Shown: piece after piece, positions 17,119 to 26,074 of the stretch
Position numbering within the stretch: position 1 is the stretch's first letter
Layout of the letters: the number at the start of each line of letters is the position of its first letter
NCBI GenBank assembly: GCA_025201365.1
Contig: JAIXMF010000181.1
Location: 1 to 26,074 of the forward strand
DNA from: Syncephalis plumigaleata
Lineage: Eukaryota; Zoopagomycota; Zoopagomycetes; Zoopagales; Piptocephalidaceae
Direction: 5' to 3'
DNA: 26,074 nucleotides
Notes under the pieces: generated by a model
Seen by the model: only the letters and a program-made list of their open reading frames with translations
Database searches by the model: none
What the model was told of the DNA's origin: nothing
Translations under genes and position numbers: made by a program

Positions 17119-17518
17119 AGTATTAGCATTAGTATTAGAAAATAGCCATGATGTTACTATGATGGATTACATACCAACTACGAATATAATATATGTCAAT
17201 TTATTTGTCAAGTATAATAAAGAAATACTACAAACACAAATACGTTATACGGGTAGTGCACCAACTGATCCTTGTGGTTTTTTCGTCTTGCTTATTATAG
17301 TTATTAGTTATGACAATATCATTCAATAATGGTAAGTTATAGGTTAAAGCTTGGTAGCATAGATTTATTAGAGTTATATGATTAACATAACATAACGTAA
17401 CATGGGCTTATTCCTTGACCTCCTTCGTACTCTTTTCATCATCAAACCGACCTGCGATTCAAAACAGAGCAACAAGGCTTATTACAAGATGGTCCATACA
17501 TTAGTGAATTGCTACTGG
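17119..17518. other. convergent intergenic region
   Basis: 400 bp between two gene 3' ends. The plus-strand frame open across 17051-17329 is an out-of-frame continuation of the RBM42-like last exon. No further feature is seen. Confidence 0.5.
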
Positions 17519-18688
17519 TTAGCACCATGGACCGAATGTTATATCATATACTCGCAGATGCATTAGTAGATTGAGATAGGGAACGCGCGAGTTAGAACAG
17601 TTGGGATCCTCGCACTTGTTATCCAGGCATTCGGTGATCTTTGGTTTGAAGCCAATTATATCGCGAATACGTGACATGGTCCAGCCCAACCAGCCGGTCT
17701 TCTCTTCGATATCCTTGTAGATCCACCATCCGGAGAGGTATTTCTCACCGGGAATATGTTGGAAGCGTACAGCGTCAAACACATTGCTAGGAGGCAAGTG
17801 CGGAACAGGATCGTTATTGAACGTGACGCGCGCCAACATCTTGAAGCCAGCGTAGCCCATGACCTTGGCGAACATTGGATTGCCTACACGCGGCGCAGCA
17901 TAAGTAATTACGCGGATACGCGATGGTGGCACGGATGTGGACGTGGCAAAGTGAAGAGCCGATAGTTGGGCCGTGGCACCACCCAGACTATGTCCCGTAA
18001 AGTCAACGGAATAGCTAGGATACTGGTTGGCAAGTTCGACCATCTTCTTCTGTGTGGCGCCGGAGATACGCAGCGCTGACACCAGGAAGCCAGCGTGGGC
18101 CATTGTGCCTTTTGGTATGCCGGGGAAATCCGACAGGTCGAGAGGCACCCATGAAAAGTCGACAATAGCGTTGATGGGCGTTAACGTGCCACGAATACTG
18201 AGGATAATGGCCTTTAGTCGATGGTTAACGGCAACGTAGTATTTTATATCGGTGAGACTCTCCGTGTCCAACATGATCACCTCGGTGCCTTCCGTGCCAT
18301 CCTTACAATGACCGAGACACGTCCATGAGCGAATCATGTTATCGGCCAAGCAGTAAGAGGCACCGGCAAATTTGGCATAGGTACGAGCGAGATCATCGGA
18401 GATACGATTCACGACGGGTGGCTTATCCTCGACACTCGCCTTACACTCGGCGGGTTGTGGCTTGTTGGCTGGCACGTCAAACGGGAGAAGCGACACCAAT
18501 TTCATCCAGTTGTTGATGTAAGTCATCATGCTGGGATTACTCGGGAGACCATCGGTCAACTGGGTGACAGGCGAGACGATCGCCTTACCCGTCTGCGTGT
18601 TTACCATTACATCACCGGGAAGAGTGGCGGTAACACGGGTGCATAGGGAAATGCACGACAACAGTAAGACAATGGTGGATCGTAACAT
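17519..18688 (-). CDS. secreted class 3 lipase
   Basis: 389 residues with a signal peptide (1-21, TIVLLLSCISLC). It is an alpha/beta-hydrolase of the fungal lipase class 3 family, expected to cleave acylglycerol esters outside the cell. The oxyanion region is SIRGTLT (about 164-170). The nucleophile Ser234 sits in TGHSLGGA, the acid is Asp293 in FNNDPVPHLPP, and the base is probably His377 in MHLRVYDITFGPWC, matching the family's usual H-x3-Y near the C-terminus. Several Cys pairs (about residues 113, 124, 128, 354, 359, 364) fit a disulphide-bonded secreted enzyme. Length and triad are complete. Single exon. Confidence 0.93.
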   Translation of the reverse strand: MLRSTIVLLLSCISLCTRVTATLPGDVMVNTQTGKAIVSPVTQLTDGLPSNPSMMTYINNWMKLVSLLPFDVPANKPQPAECKASVEDKPPVVNRISDDLARTYAKFAGASYCLADNMIRSWTCLGHCKDGTEGTEVIMLDTESLTDIKYYVAVNHRLKAIILSIRGTLTPINAIVDFSWVPLDLSDFPGIPKGTMAHAGFLVSALRISGATQKKMVELANQYPSYSVDFTGHSLGGATAQLSALHFATSTSVPPSRIRVITYAAPRVGNPMFAKVMGYAGFKMLARVTFNNDPVPHLPPSNVFDAVRFQHIPGEKYLSGWWIYKDIEEKTGWLGWTMSRIRDIIGFKPKITECLDNKCEDPNCSNSRVPYLNLLMHLRVYDITFGPWC

Positions 18689-20871
18689 GTTGACGACGAA
18701 TGAGTGAATAAATCAATGAGATGGAATCACAGTCCCACTTGTGTAAGCACGTGAACTGGACGCGATTAATTATGGTTTGCGGTAAATAACAAAAAGTCGA
18801 AATGATCAAAAGCGATAATAGAACGTTAAGAAAAAAGCAATAGCTTCAAGGGATTGACGTGCAAGGGCAAGGGCAAGTGAGTGAGTGAGTGAGTGAGTAT
18901 ACGTATGTACGTAAGATAAATAAAATAACAGAACAATACAAACTAACTTGATTGAACACAGGAGGTGAATATCAACACAAACGTGTCTGATGCTTGTTAC
19001 GAGCAAGGAAAAAAACAATAAATAGCAAGCACTTTCAATGTTCACGGGAACAGAGGTAGCAACAAGCGATCAGACTTAAAAAATAATCGTGACTGTGAAT
19101 ACGTTAAATGAGGAGGAGTAGGGGGAAACGATACAATGGGAGATGTGAATACGTTAACAGTCGTATGAACTATGGAGAGAAAGCGAGTGAGGATAAGGGC
19201 AGAACATGAACAATTTATAGAGCAGCATGTCTAATTAAACACTGTTACTTCTGCTACCACTACTACTGGTATTGCTACTGCTACCGCTGCTTGACTCAAG
19301 CGCATCTACGGTTAAATTCCTGGTGGAGTAAAGCACTTGCACGTGCCGCGCAACCGTAGGAAATAGGCGGTACAAGAGGTCAGATGATATACGCGAACGC
19401 CTAAAGGTGATAGGCTAGTCATATGGAATGCTCGTAGCCATCAACGCAGGCACGTATACCCGCGCTATGGAAGCATGATTCATGCTCATTGCCACTCTCT
19501 AAATGGGATGGCACACGTCTATTGTTCATTCATCAGTGGCACATTAAGGCTAAGGGGTAACATCTGTTTAATAACGCATCAATCTTGTTTATTGTTATTG
19601 TTATGTTTGTTATTGTGCTTGTTTTCTTTATTACAATGTAACATAGACATATGCATTATGTGAAGCGTGTATATTCTATTGTAGTGGCAAGCAGCACGGC
19701 AATTATACACCACGCGTTAATCCATTGAGCGGTGAATCAACGAAAGTACGAATGAGGTTGACTTGTCCCCGCTATTTTGTGGAGACCTCAAACCATTGTG
19801 CAACCCTATTTCACCGACAGCTCGTTTAAGATTATACGTCAACTCGTCACTCCATTGATCAACCATCATCAACGAGCATTACTATTTTTGTTTGCTTGAA
19901 TAAAGACGGACAAGTGAGAGGAACCGCGCGTTACTTAACCTGACGTATCAAATAGGCCGTTGAAGTAGTACATTGTGAGTGGGATGATCCTTTTTACTGG
20001 CCAACGATGTGTTGCCATACACAGCACCTATAGAAATAAAGAGAAAAAGAGAGAGAAAGAGCGGCGCTATACTTATGAAGCGCGTGCCTGTGCTGTTGCC
20101 ATTCTCGCCATGACTATCCAATAGATTGATGTACATAACAATCATAGTAACAATGACGATGACGACGACGATGGTGGTAGTAGTAGTATAATCGGAGCAG
20201 ATACTACCGAAACCATACTTTAGTGTGACCAACTAGATGAAGTAGAGAGAAGAAAAAGAAGCAGTATGTTTATTGTGGTTCATTTACATTGGACATCCAC
20301 TATTGTTCTGCATGTGACTGACTGTCATCATGCGTAAAGTGGAAAAAGGAGGATAGAAAAGGAGTTGCGTTCATTCGTTTGTTTGTTTAAAGTGAGATGG
20401 AGTATGAATCAATATCTACGTGATATCATACAAAGCAGACTAGGATTAACACTTGTTTCTCTCGTTCTATTATTTGTTTGTTTGCTTGTTTGTTTGTTTG
20501 TATGTCCATTAATATAGATTACATCATTATTTCTATCCCTTATCAAGCCAGTGATCTATTGAATTAATTCCATATCGTATAATCGAAAGACAAGACCTTA
20601 TCCTAGTAACCATAGACAAAGCAAGTGCATGTACGAATGTATGTATGCATGGATAATCTATTCTTAGATGATTGGATTTGCTAGAACAAGGAATAGGTGA
20701 GTTGACGCCTATGTTGTTGTTGCATGTGTACGTACGTTTCTACTGTCGTGACCGTTTAATACTCGTTTTTCTCCTTTCCTTTCCTTCCCTTGCCTCTTTT
20801 TTTGTTCCTTCTTGATGTCAAACTGTTTATTTCTTCTTTTCTCCACTTAAAAAAAGTTAACTTGACCTACC
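18689..20871. other. 2.2-kb region with no convincing gene
   Basis: Lies between the divergent lipase and Yippee genes. It contains simple repeats: (GTGA)n at 18879-18898 on plus and (GTTT)n at about 20473-20500. Minus-strand hints of coding exist but do not join: a 50-residue ATG frame at 19866-19717 bounded by a stop (WSDELTYNLKRAVGEIGL), a hydrophobic segment within 20232-19948 that lacks an ATG, and a Ser/Gly-rich tail with a possible acceptor at about 19320-19236. These may be exons of an unrecognised gene or chance. Confidence 0.4.
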
Positions 20872-21463
20872 ATGGGGCTTATCTTACAAGTTTATCTCGA
20901 TGACGAAAAGGTCTACGTCTGCTCGAAATGTAATACGCATATTGCGTTACATAAGGATATCATATCCAAGGTGAGCCATACTCGATGGATGTTGTCGTTT
21001 TCTTTTCGATCGATTCATCTAATTTTCTCTTCTTTTCCCTCCATTGGAATGTACAGGCGTTTCAGGGTCGTCACGGAAGAGCCATCCTATTTGCCACTGC
21101 GTAAGTCTACCTGAAATGGGACGAGAATAATCGCTAATGATGATGATGCTCGTTAGCTATAATGTCACACCCGGTGCCAAAGAAGAGCGTATACTCATGA
21201 CGGGGAAACATACGGTAGCTGACATACAATGCAATAGTTGTCAATCCATACTGGGTTGGTATTATGTAAGTGAACTGGACAAGTCTATGATGACGTATTC
21301 CACAAGTGTTTCCTTTGTGCGTATGTACTAATGATTATTGACTGTATTGTATTACGATGCTCATGTGATATAGTATTCCGCGGCGGATTGCGAGCAACGC
21401 TACAAAGAAGGGAAATACGCCATTGAAAAGAAATTGATATCAAAGGATCATCAGTGGAAGTAG
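20872..21463 (+). CDS. Yippee-like zinc-binding protein (four exons)
   Basis: Exons 20872-20970, 21057-21100, 21157-21265 and 21374-21463 give 113 residues, the usual size of the Yippee/YPEL family. Two C-x2-C pairs supply the zinc ligands: [10 protein letters not shown] and [11 protein letters not shown]. Family hallmarks are all present in order: [35 protein letters not shown], then [13 protein letters not shown]. Yippee proteins are conserved eukaryotic zinc proteins of nucleus and cytoskeleton with no settled enzymatic role; fungal members include fission-yeast Moh1-type proteins. Introns have GTGAGC, GTAAGT and GTAAGT donors. A CATGG start context supports the ATG at 20872. Confidence 0.95.
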
Positions 21464-22242
21464 CTTGTTATATATTATCGTGTTTGGACAGTATACGTAA
21501 TTAGATTTGTTTCTTTTAATAAAGCAGTATTACTAGCGGTAAATTGAAACTCCATTTCATCTGATAGATAAGCATCATCACAAGTAATAGTAGCTGATGC
21601 TTACGCGTCCATCAATCATAAGTGCTCGACGCCGTACAGGTTCTAATAGAATATCCACGGTTACAGCGACAATGCCATTACCACCAGTGGATGCCACGTC
21701 ATCATCATCACTCTCCCAAACGTGCCTCCGGATCATTGATAGATTTTCGTGTATTCCTAGCTTCGACTTTTACCTTGCTCCGGACTATCTCACCATTGAG
21801 GCCAATACCAGTGTGCCCATTACCGATCCGATTACTACACTATAGTACGCCCTCCGCGATCTTGTCCATATTGGTCGACCTCAAAGTTCAAGAGCGGCAC
21901 GATTAACCGTTCAATCAACTTACTAATGAACCAACTTAACCATCGATGGAAGCACTACAAGTTCATGAGCAATAATCTACATTGACATTTGCATCCAAAT
22001 GGTTGCTTATGATGTTTATTACAGTGAGTAACAATAAAAACATGATACTAGTTTAATATCTATCTATCATATTTCTACATGCATGTGAATCATTATAATG
22101 ACGTAAAAAACACAGTCAGACATGAAATACGATATCAGTTTGTTATTTCTCTTTTTTTCTATTATTTTATTTTCAACTTCTAATCACCTGCCACTATACT
22201 CTTTTATTGTCACTATACAGTTATCTCGTAGTATACGCCACA
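21464..22242. other. intergenic region around a possible gene relic
   Basis: AT-rich sequence apart from 21597-21926, described separately. The 300 bp before the gene at 22243 contain a pyrimidine-rich stretch (about 22146-22170) that may belong to its promoter or to a leader intron ending CTATACAG. Confidence 0.4.
21597..21926 (+). pseudogene. possible Cdc24-like N-terminal fragment with in-frame TAG
   Basis: An ATG at 21597 opens a frame with SQTCLRIIDRF, then CIPSFDFYLAP, then TDPITTL, a TAG at 21843-21845, and in the same frame YALRDLVHIGRPQSSR to a TAA at 21924. The order (Cys/Leu helix, IPxFxxYL, DPhTxLW) resembles the N-terminal part of fungal Cdc24/Scd1 Rho guanine-nucleotide exchange factors; the TAG falls where that family has a Trp (TGG), one base away. 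No DH or PH domain follows. It is best explained as a decayed fragment, but an unrecognised spliced gene or coincidence is possible. Confidence 0.3.
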
Positions 22243-24061
22243 ATGAGTAATAGTGAAGACGATATATACAGCGATGTCGATGACACGCCGCTTTTCATTA
22301 CACCGAATAAACCTGCTGCAAAGAGCGGGAAAGGCGATCAATGGCTGACCAAGCTGCCTATCGAAACGAAAGATATTGTGGTAATGTTTGCGTGATTGCT
22401 TAGTCACATGCATAGTCGTAGTTTGCCATTAACATCAGCTGGTTCGTAGAAAGCGCCAAAGTCTTTTCAGGGTAAAACAAAAGGCTTGCACGCCACCGCT
22501 GCTAAACCGAGAAAAGCGGGACATATTTCTCGTCGAAGAAATCAACGCGATAACCAAGATAATTCGGATCCGGGTAGCGATACGGAGGAGGCACCGATGA
22601 AACTATCCAGAACGAGTCAGACGACCACGGATGTTGGCGAAGCACGTAACTCGCAGACATCCACGTCTGCATTATCGCCTTCGTCATCCATTGATGAGAA
22701 TACATCCTCTAACGAGCGTAAGTTGTGATAATCGCTGATGCTTATGTGCAACTATTCATTATCTATTGTGCGTTGTAGATACATTGTCTGCTCGACCACA
22801 GTTGCATCGTCTGTCTAGTCGTCGGGGAATACGTCCGATAGCGCGAATCAACACGGTTAGAATGCGTGTCACACCACGAAATAGCATGGCTAATCCGGCA
22901 TCGGTCACATTACCGGATGATATGGCGGATATCCTACTTGAACAAATGTTATTGGCAAGTATGCAAGAAGCAGCACGCAGCACATCGGATATACGACAAC
23001 TCGCCTTGCTTATATGGTCGCCCAAGTTTTGTCGTCAGTTAGTGATGCAGTTTACCACGTCATTTAGTCAAGCGAAAGACGTGTTAAGCAAGGAATATCC
23101 ACCGGTTAGTACGATGATGAAGAAGCTGGATATATATTAATAATAACAATGATATTGTATCTCTTACAGCTGCAGCAACTATCGAATGATCTATTACGAG
23201 AATTGCAACAGGTAAATTAGCGAGTTACGAATCAATTGTTGTTTATTTATCAGTGTGATATTAATTAGGAAATATGCGAGGCACTTGCTGATGAATCGTA
23301 TATCCTGAAGCAATGTCATAATATTGCAAAAACTGCACAAGAACAAGGGAAGCCATTGTCTGATCCATTGCTCAAGGCATCTAACGTGATACGAGTGGAA
23401 TCCTCATCAGAACCAAGTTCTATGGAAATGGTGTCATCCGCATCATCGGATGATACACTCATTGCAGTAAAGAAAGAGAGAGTCGCACTGGATGATACGT
23501 TGTCATCATTATCGACGGATACCGAACCATCTGGCAATATCAAGTCGATGTCGCATCTCGCTGATGTGAAATCGACAATGAATAATGCTAATTCGAATGT
23601 AGTACAGCTAGTAAGTTGAATGATTCCATAGAGTTTCCGCAGTTATATAGCTAAGAGAAAAGCATCCAGTAATAGAACAACCCGCTACAGACTCGTACAC
23701 ATCAGATGACAATATGAGCATGTCCCCTCCATTGTCTACTTATATTTCTAATTTATCCACCACATCCTCATCATCATCATCCTCGATGTATGATCAAGCC
23801 ATGCTATTGTCATTGTCGAGTGTGTCTTCTGTAGATTCTACGATGACAAATGGCACTTCATTCTCTATTACTGTTCCACCCACTACACAAACTATGATAC
23901 ATACTGATAGCATAAATAATTCATTAAGTAATGTGATTACTACCACAAGTACTATAACCAGTGTGACTACCGGTACTACCACAGTTACTCGTAGTTATCG
24001 ATCTACTACTGACGATGATGTTGACAGAGAGTATAGTTCAGGCAAGTATCTAGCAGAGTAA
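22243..24061 (+). CDS. uncharacterised Ser/Thr-rich protein (six exons)
   Basis: I do not recognise this gene. Exons 22243-22380, 22450-22717, 22779-23104, 23170-23211, 23269-23610 and 23651-24061 join in frame to 508 residues. The N-terminus is acidic (SEDDIYSDVDD), then basic and disordered. The only ordered-looking part, encoded by exons 3-5, is helical: SVTLPDDMADILLEQMLLASMQEAARSTS..., LALLIWSPKFCRQLVMQF, LQQLSNDLLRELQQEICEAL. The C-terminal 250 residues are Ser/Thr/Asp-rich with a VKKERVALDD motif. No signal peptide or membrane segment is seen; a nuclear or cytosolic protein with many phosphorylation sites is likely. Exon 2 could start 21 nt later (22471). Confidence 0.65.
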
Positions 24062-24346
24062 TGTATAATGTCGCATGTATACACACACCATTAGCTATTA
24101 TATATTCATCGATTATTTATAATGTGATTAACTTGATTGATAGTAATATTGAATCTGTATTAATTAATAATAGTGATAGAGGATTACTAAGTTGATTGTC
24201 ATTTGAGGTACAACAATTGTATTTACTTTGATTTACGTAGAATAAATGAACCTATTTATCTTGTAATTATTCCATTACTATTAAACTGCTGTTTATTAAT
24301 GATCATTATCATTGTATGTATATCGTCTGCCTATTCTCTTCCTCGA

Positions 24347-26074
24347 TTATGCCGGTGCCGTATATTTAGCCAACATGGCTAGTTTGCAGAATTTATACTC
24401 TACATCGTTGGATCCCTGCACGTAGCAGTCTGTATTATCGACGCCCATGAGCACACCCGTGTTACCGCGATGTCTACCCGTCAAGAATGCCACGGTATCT
24501 TTACGCTCGGGTGTTACGCGTGCCAAATAGTCGCGCGGTACTTGTGGTATTACTTGTTGACTTGCCAATAAACGTATTGTACTATTACCGTTGGCGTGTA
24601 CCTGAAGAATAGTGGCCTCCTCGCCTTCATTGCCATTAAGCCAGGGCTGACCGGTAACACGATGTTTCGGGATGATCTTGACCCATATGCCTTCCAATGG
24701 CCATGCCGTATTATAGACATCGTTTTCTACGCAAATCAATCGATTAATCAATGGGTTGTGTATTCATCATCCTCATTGCTTACCTGTATCGTATTCTCCA
24801 TCACCCATACCGCCATAATCCTGTCCACGACGATCAGCACCGGAGACACCGCCATTCGTGCCACTAGTACGATCATCGCCCGATTCTAGATAGGCTGCTT
24901 GCGTGGCAGGTGTATGAGGACCGGGTGTAGATGGGAATCTTGGTGTTTGTGTGGTTGATCCAGGTGTAGCTGGTGCTGGTGTCATTGGGCCTGGTGTACT
25001 AGGGAAGGTAGAAGATGAAGAACTATATGTAGATACATGTGTTAATATTCATCTATTTATACTGCTCTAGTGATTGCTTACTCTTCCCATCCTCTATTGG
25101 CTGTACTGCTACCACTAGTGCCATGACTACTAGTATTGGGCGTGCCCCATTGATCAGAGCTATTAGGTGTAGCTACTGTGGAGCCCCATCCATCATGTCC
25201 ACTACTATTGGCATTCACTGAGCCCCATCCATCGCTGCCATTCGCTGTAGTATGACTAGAGGAACCCCAATGATCGCTTGTACTATTACTTGTACTACTG
25301 CCACTACTGCCACCACCACCACCAGACCATGCTGGTGTTTGATTGCCTGAATTCCAAGCGGGTGTACGATTACCAGCATTCCAAGCGGGCGTACGATTAC
25401 CGGCATCCCAAGCAGGTGTACGACTACCACTGCTACCGGCACTACCATAGGGATTGGGTGTTCTACCACCACCCGAGCTGATGAATGGTGTCTGTGCACC
25501 CATACCGCTGTAGCCACTACCCGGTCGATTACTGCCCGATGTGATGGCGGAAGTGTATGAAGGTGCCACCGATGTACCTGGCATGTTAGGCGAAAACTCC
25601 AATGCAGGTATAGTGCCACCAGTTGACCTATCAGACATGATCACGATTAGCATGCTAGTCTTCTATTTGTATTACGAATTAACTTACGTTTTAACATGTA
25701 GTTTCGCTTTATCTATGGCAACAACGCGTGCATTCGAGTGTAGTTCAACGCGTGCACCAGTACTTGTACACTCCTTAACAATACCGAGTAGACCTTTGTC
25801 TTTACCCTGAGTGATCACTACTGTTTGTCCTACTAATCGATCACTACGCTGATTGTAACGACCATGTCCACGATCGATAGGTGGTGCTGGTCGAGCGAAT
25901 TTATCATTAGCAAGTGCCTATGAATTAATAAAGTATCCATTTAGTATTCTAGCATGTAAGTGGTAAACACAACAAGGATGACTTACTTGTCTCGCACCAG
26001 TATTGGCCATACTGCGTACTTGTTGACCGCGTACAATAAAACACCACTTTCTTGGTGACTTCGCGTGACCTTAC
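24347..26074 (-). CDS. spt5: transcription elongation factor Spt5, C-terminal part (five exons, 5' end beyond window)
   Basis: Spt5 with Spt4 forms DSIF, which travels with RNA polymerase II. Exons on the minus strand: 26069 (or beyond)-25987, 25917-25688, 25627-25082, 25022-24784, 24726-24347. The first has KSPRKWCFIVRGQQVRSMA; the second holds a KOW domain (LVGQTVVITQGKDKGLLGIVKE, then GARVELHSNARVV). The third is the C-terminal repeat region: four TPAW nonapeptide-type units (TPAWNAGNR) then four WG units (SDGWGS, HDGWGS). The fourth is Thr/Pro-rich. The last encodes the final KOW-type domain (GNEGEEATILQV, DTVAFLTGRHRGNTGVLMGVD, ending KLAMLAKYTAPA). Repeat phosphorylation at TPAW Thr is known in fission yeast. 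The N-terminal acidic, NGN and early KOW parts lie outside. Confidence 0.93.
25320..25430 (-). repeat. TPAW nonapeptide repeat of Spt5
   Basis: Four units TPAWDAGNR, TPAWNAGNR, TPAWNSGNQ, TPAWSGG encoded on the minus strand with near-identical DNA. They match the type of repeat in fission-yeast Spt5, a CDK9 phosphorylation target. Confidence 0.85.

Noticed and set aside
19475-19663. Plus-strand 62-residue frame with a Leu-rich end
   Set aside because: The hydrophobic end comes from a TTGTTATTGTTATG simple repeat; no other support.

Overview
The window looks like a piece of a compact, intron-containing fungal genome. Genes lie close together on both strands and are broken by short introns (about 45-110 nt) with GTAAGT-type donors and CTAAT/TTAAT-like branch sites. 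The recognisable proteins are fungal in flavour: an Spt5 with TPAW nonapeptide repeats of the fission-yeast type, a fungal Cup1-like LYR protein, a secreted class 3 lipase and a secreted subtilase. I infer an early-diverging fungus (a zoopagomycete such as Syncephalis would fit), but nothing here proves the genus.

Layout. 1-7128: a small secreted Lys/Glu-rich helical protein (+), a five-exon Cup1-like LYR gene (+), a mucin-like membrane protein with a six-Cys domain (-), a gene-poor stretch, and a secreted subtilisin-family protein with a degenerate serine motif (+). 7129-14390: a mobile-element complex. Two identical 270-bp inverted repeats each carry an intact, intron-containing tRNA-Tyr(GTA) gene, pointing outwards. 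Between them sit a short inner palindrome, a 5'-truncated LINE fragment (7399-7672) and a full-length, apparently intact L1/Tx1-like LINE (8029-14111, minus strand) with ORF1, ORF2, a poly(A) tail, a 15-bp target-site duplication and a 12-copy 25-bp tandem array as its 5' end. The insertions lie at the same position, 64-90 bp upstream of the tRNA-Tyr genes and in the same relative orientation.

14391-26074: a divergent protein kinase with a signal sequence (+, four exons), an RBM42-like RRM protein (+, three exons), a secreted class 3 lipase (-), a 2.2-kb region with no convincing gene, a Yippee-like zinc protein (+, four exons), a possible Cdc24-like gene relic with an in-frame stop, an unrecognised six-exon Ser/Thr-rich protein (+), and the 3' part of SPT5 (-), which runs off the window.

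The cellular genes do not form a pathway. Four or five encode proteins entering the secretory route (protease, lipase, mucin-like protein, helical protein, kinase), while RBM42-like, Spt5 and the tRNAs belong to RNA production and processing. The most unusual part is the LINE/tRNA-Tyr complex, which suggests a non-LTR retrotransposon that targets tRNA gene upstream regions, comparable to the TRE elements of Dictyostelium.
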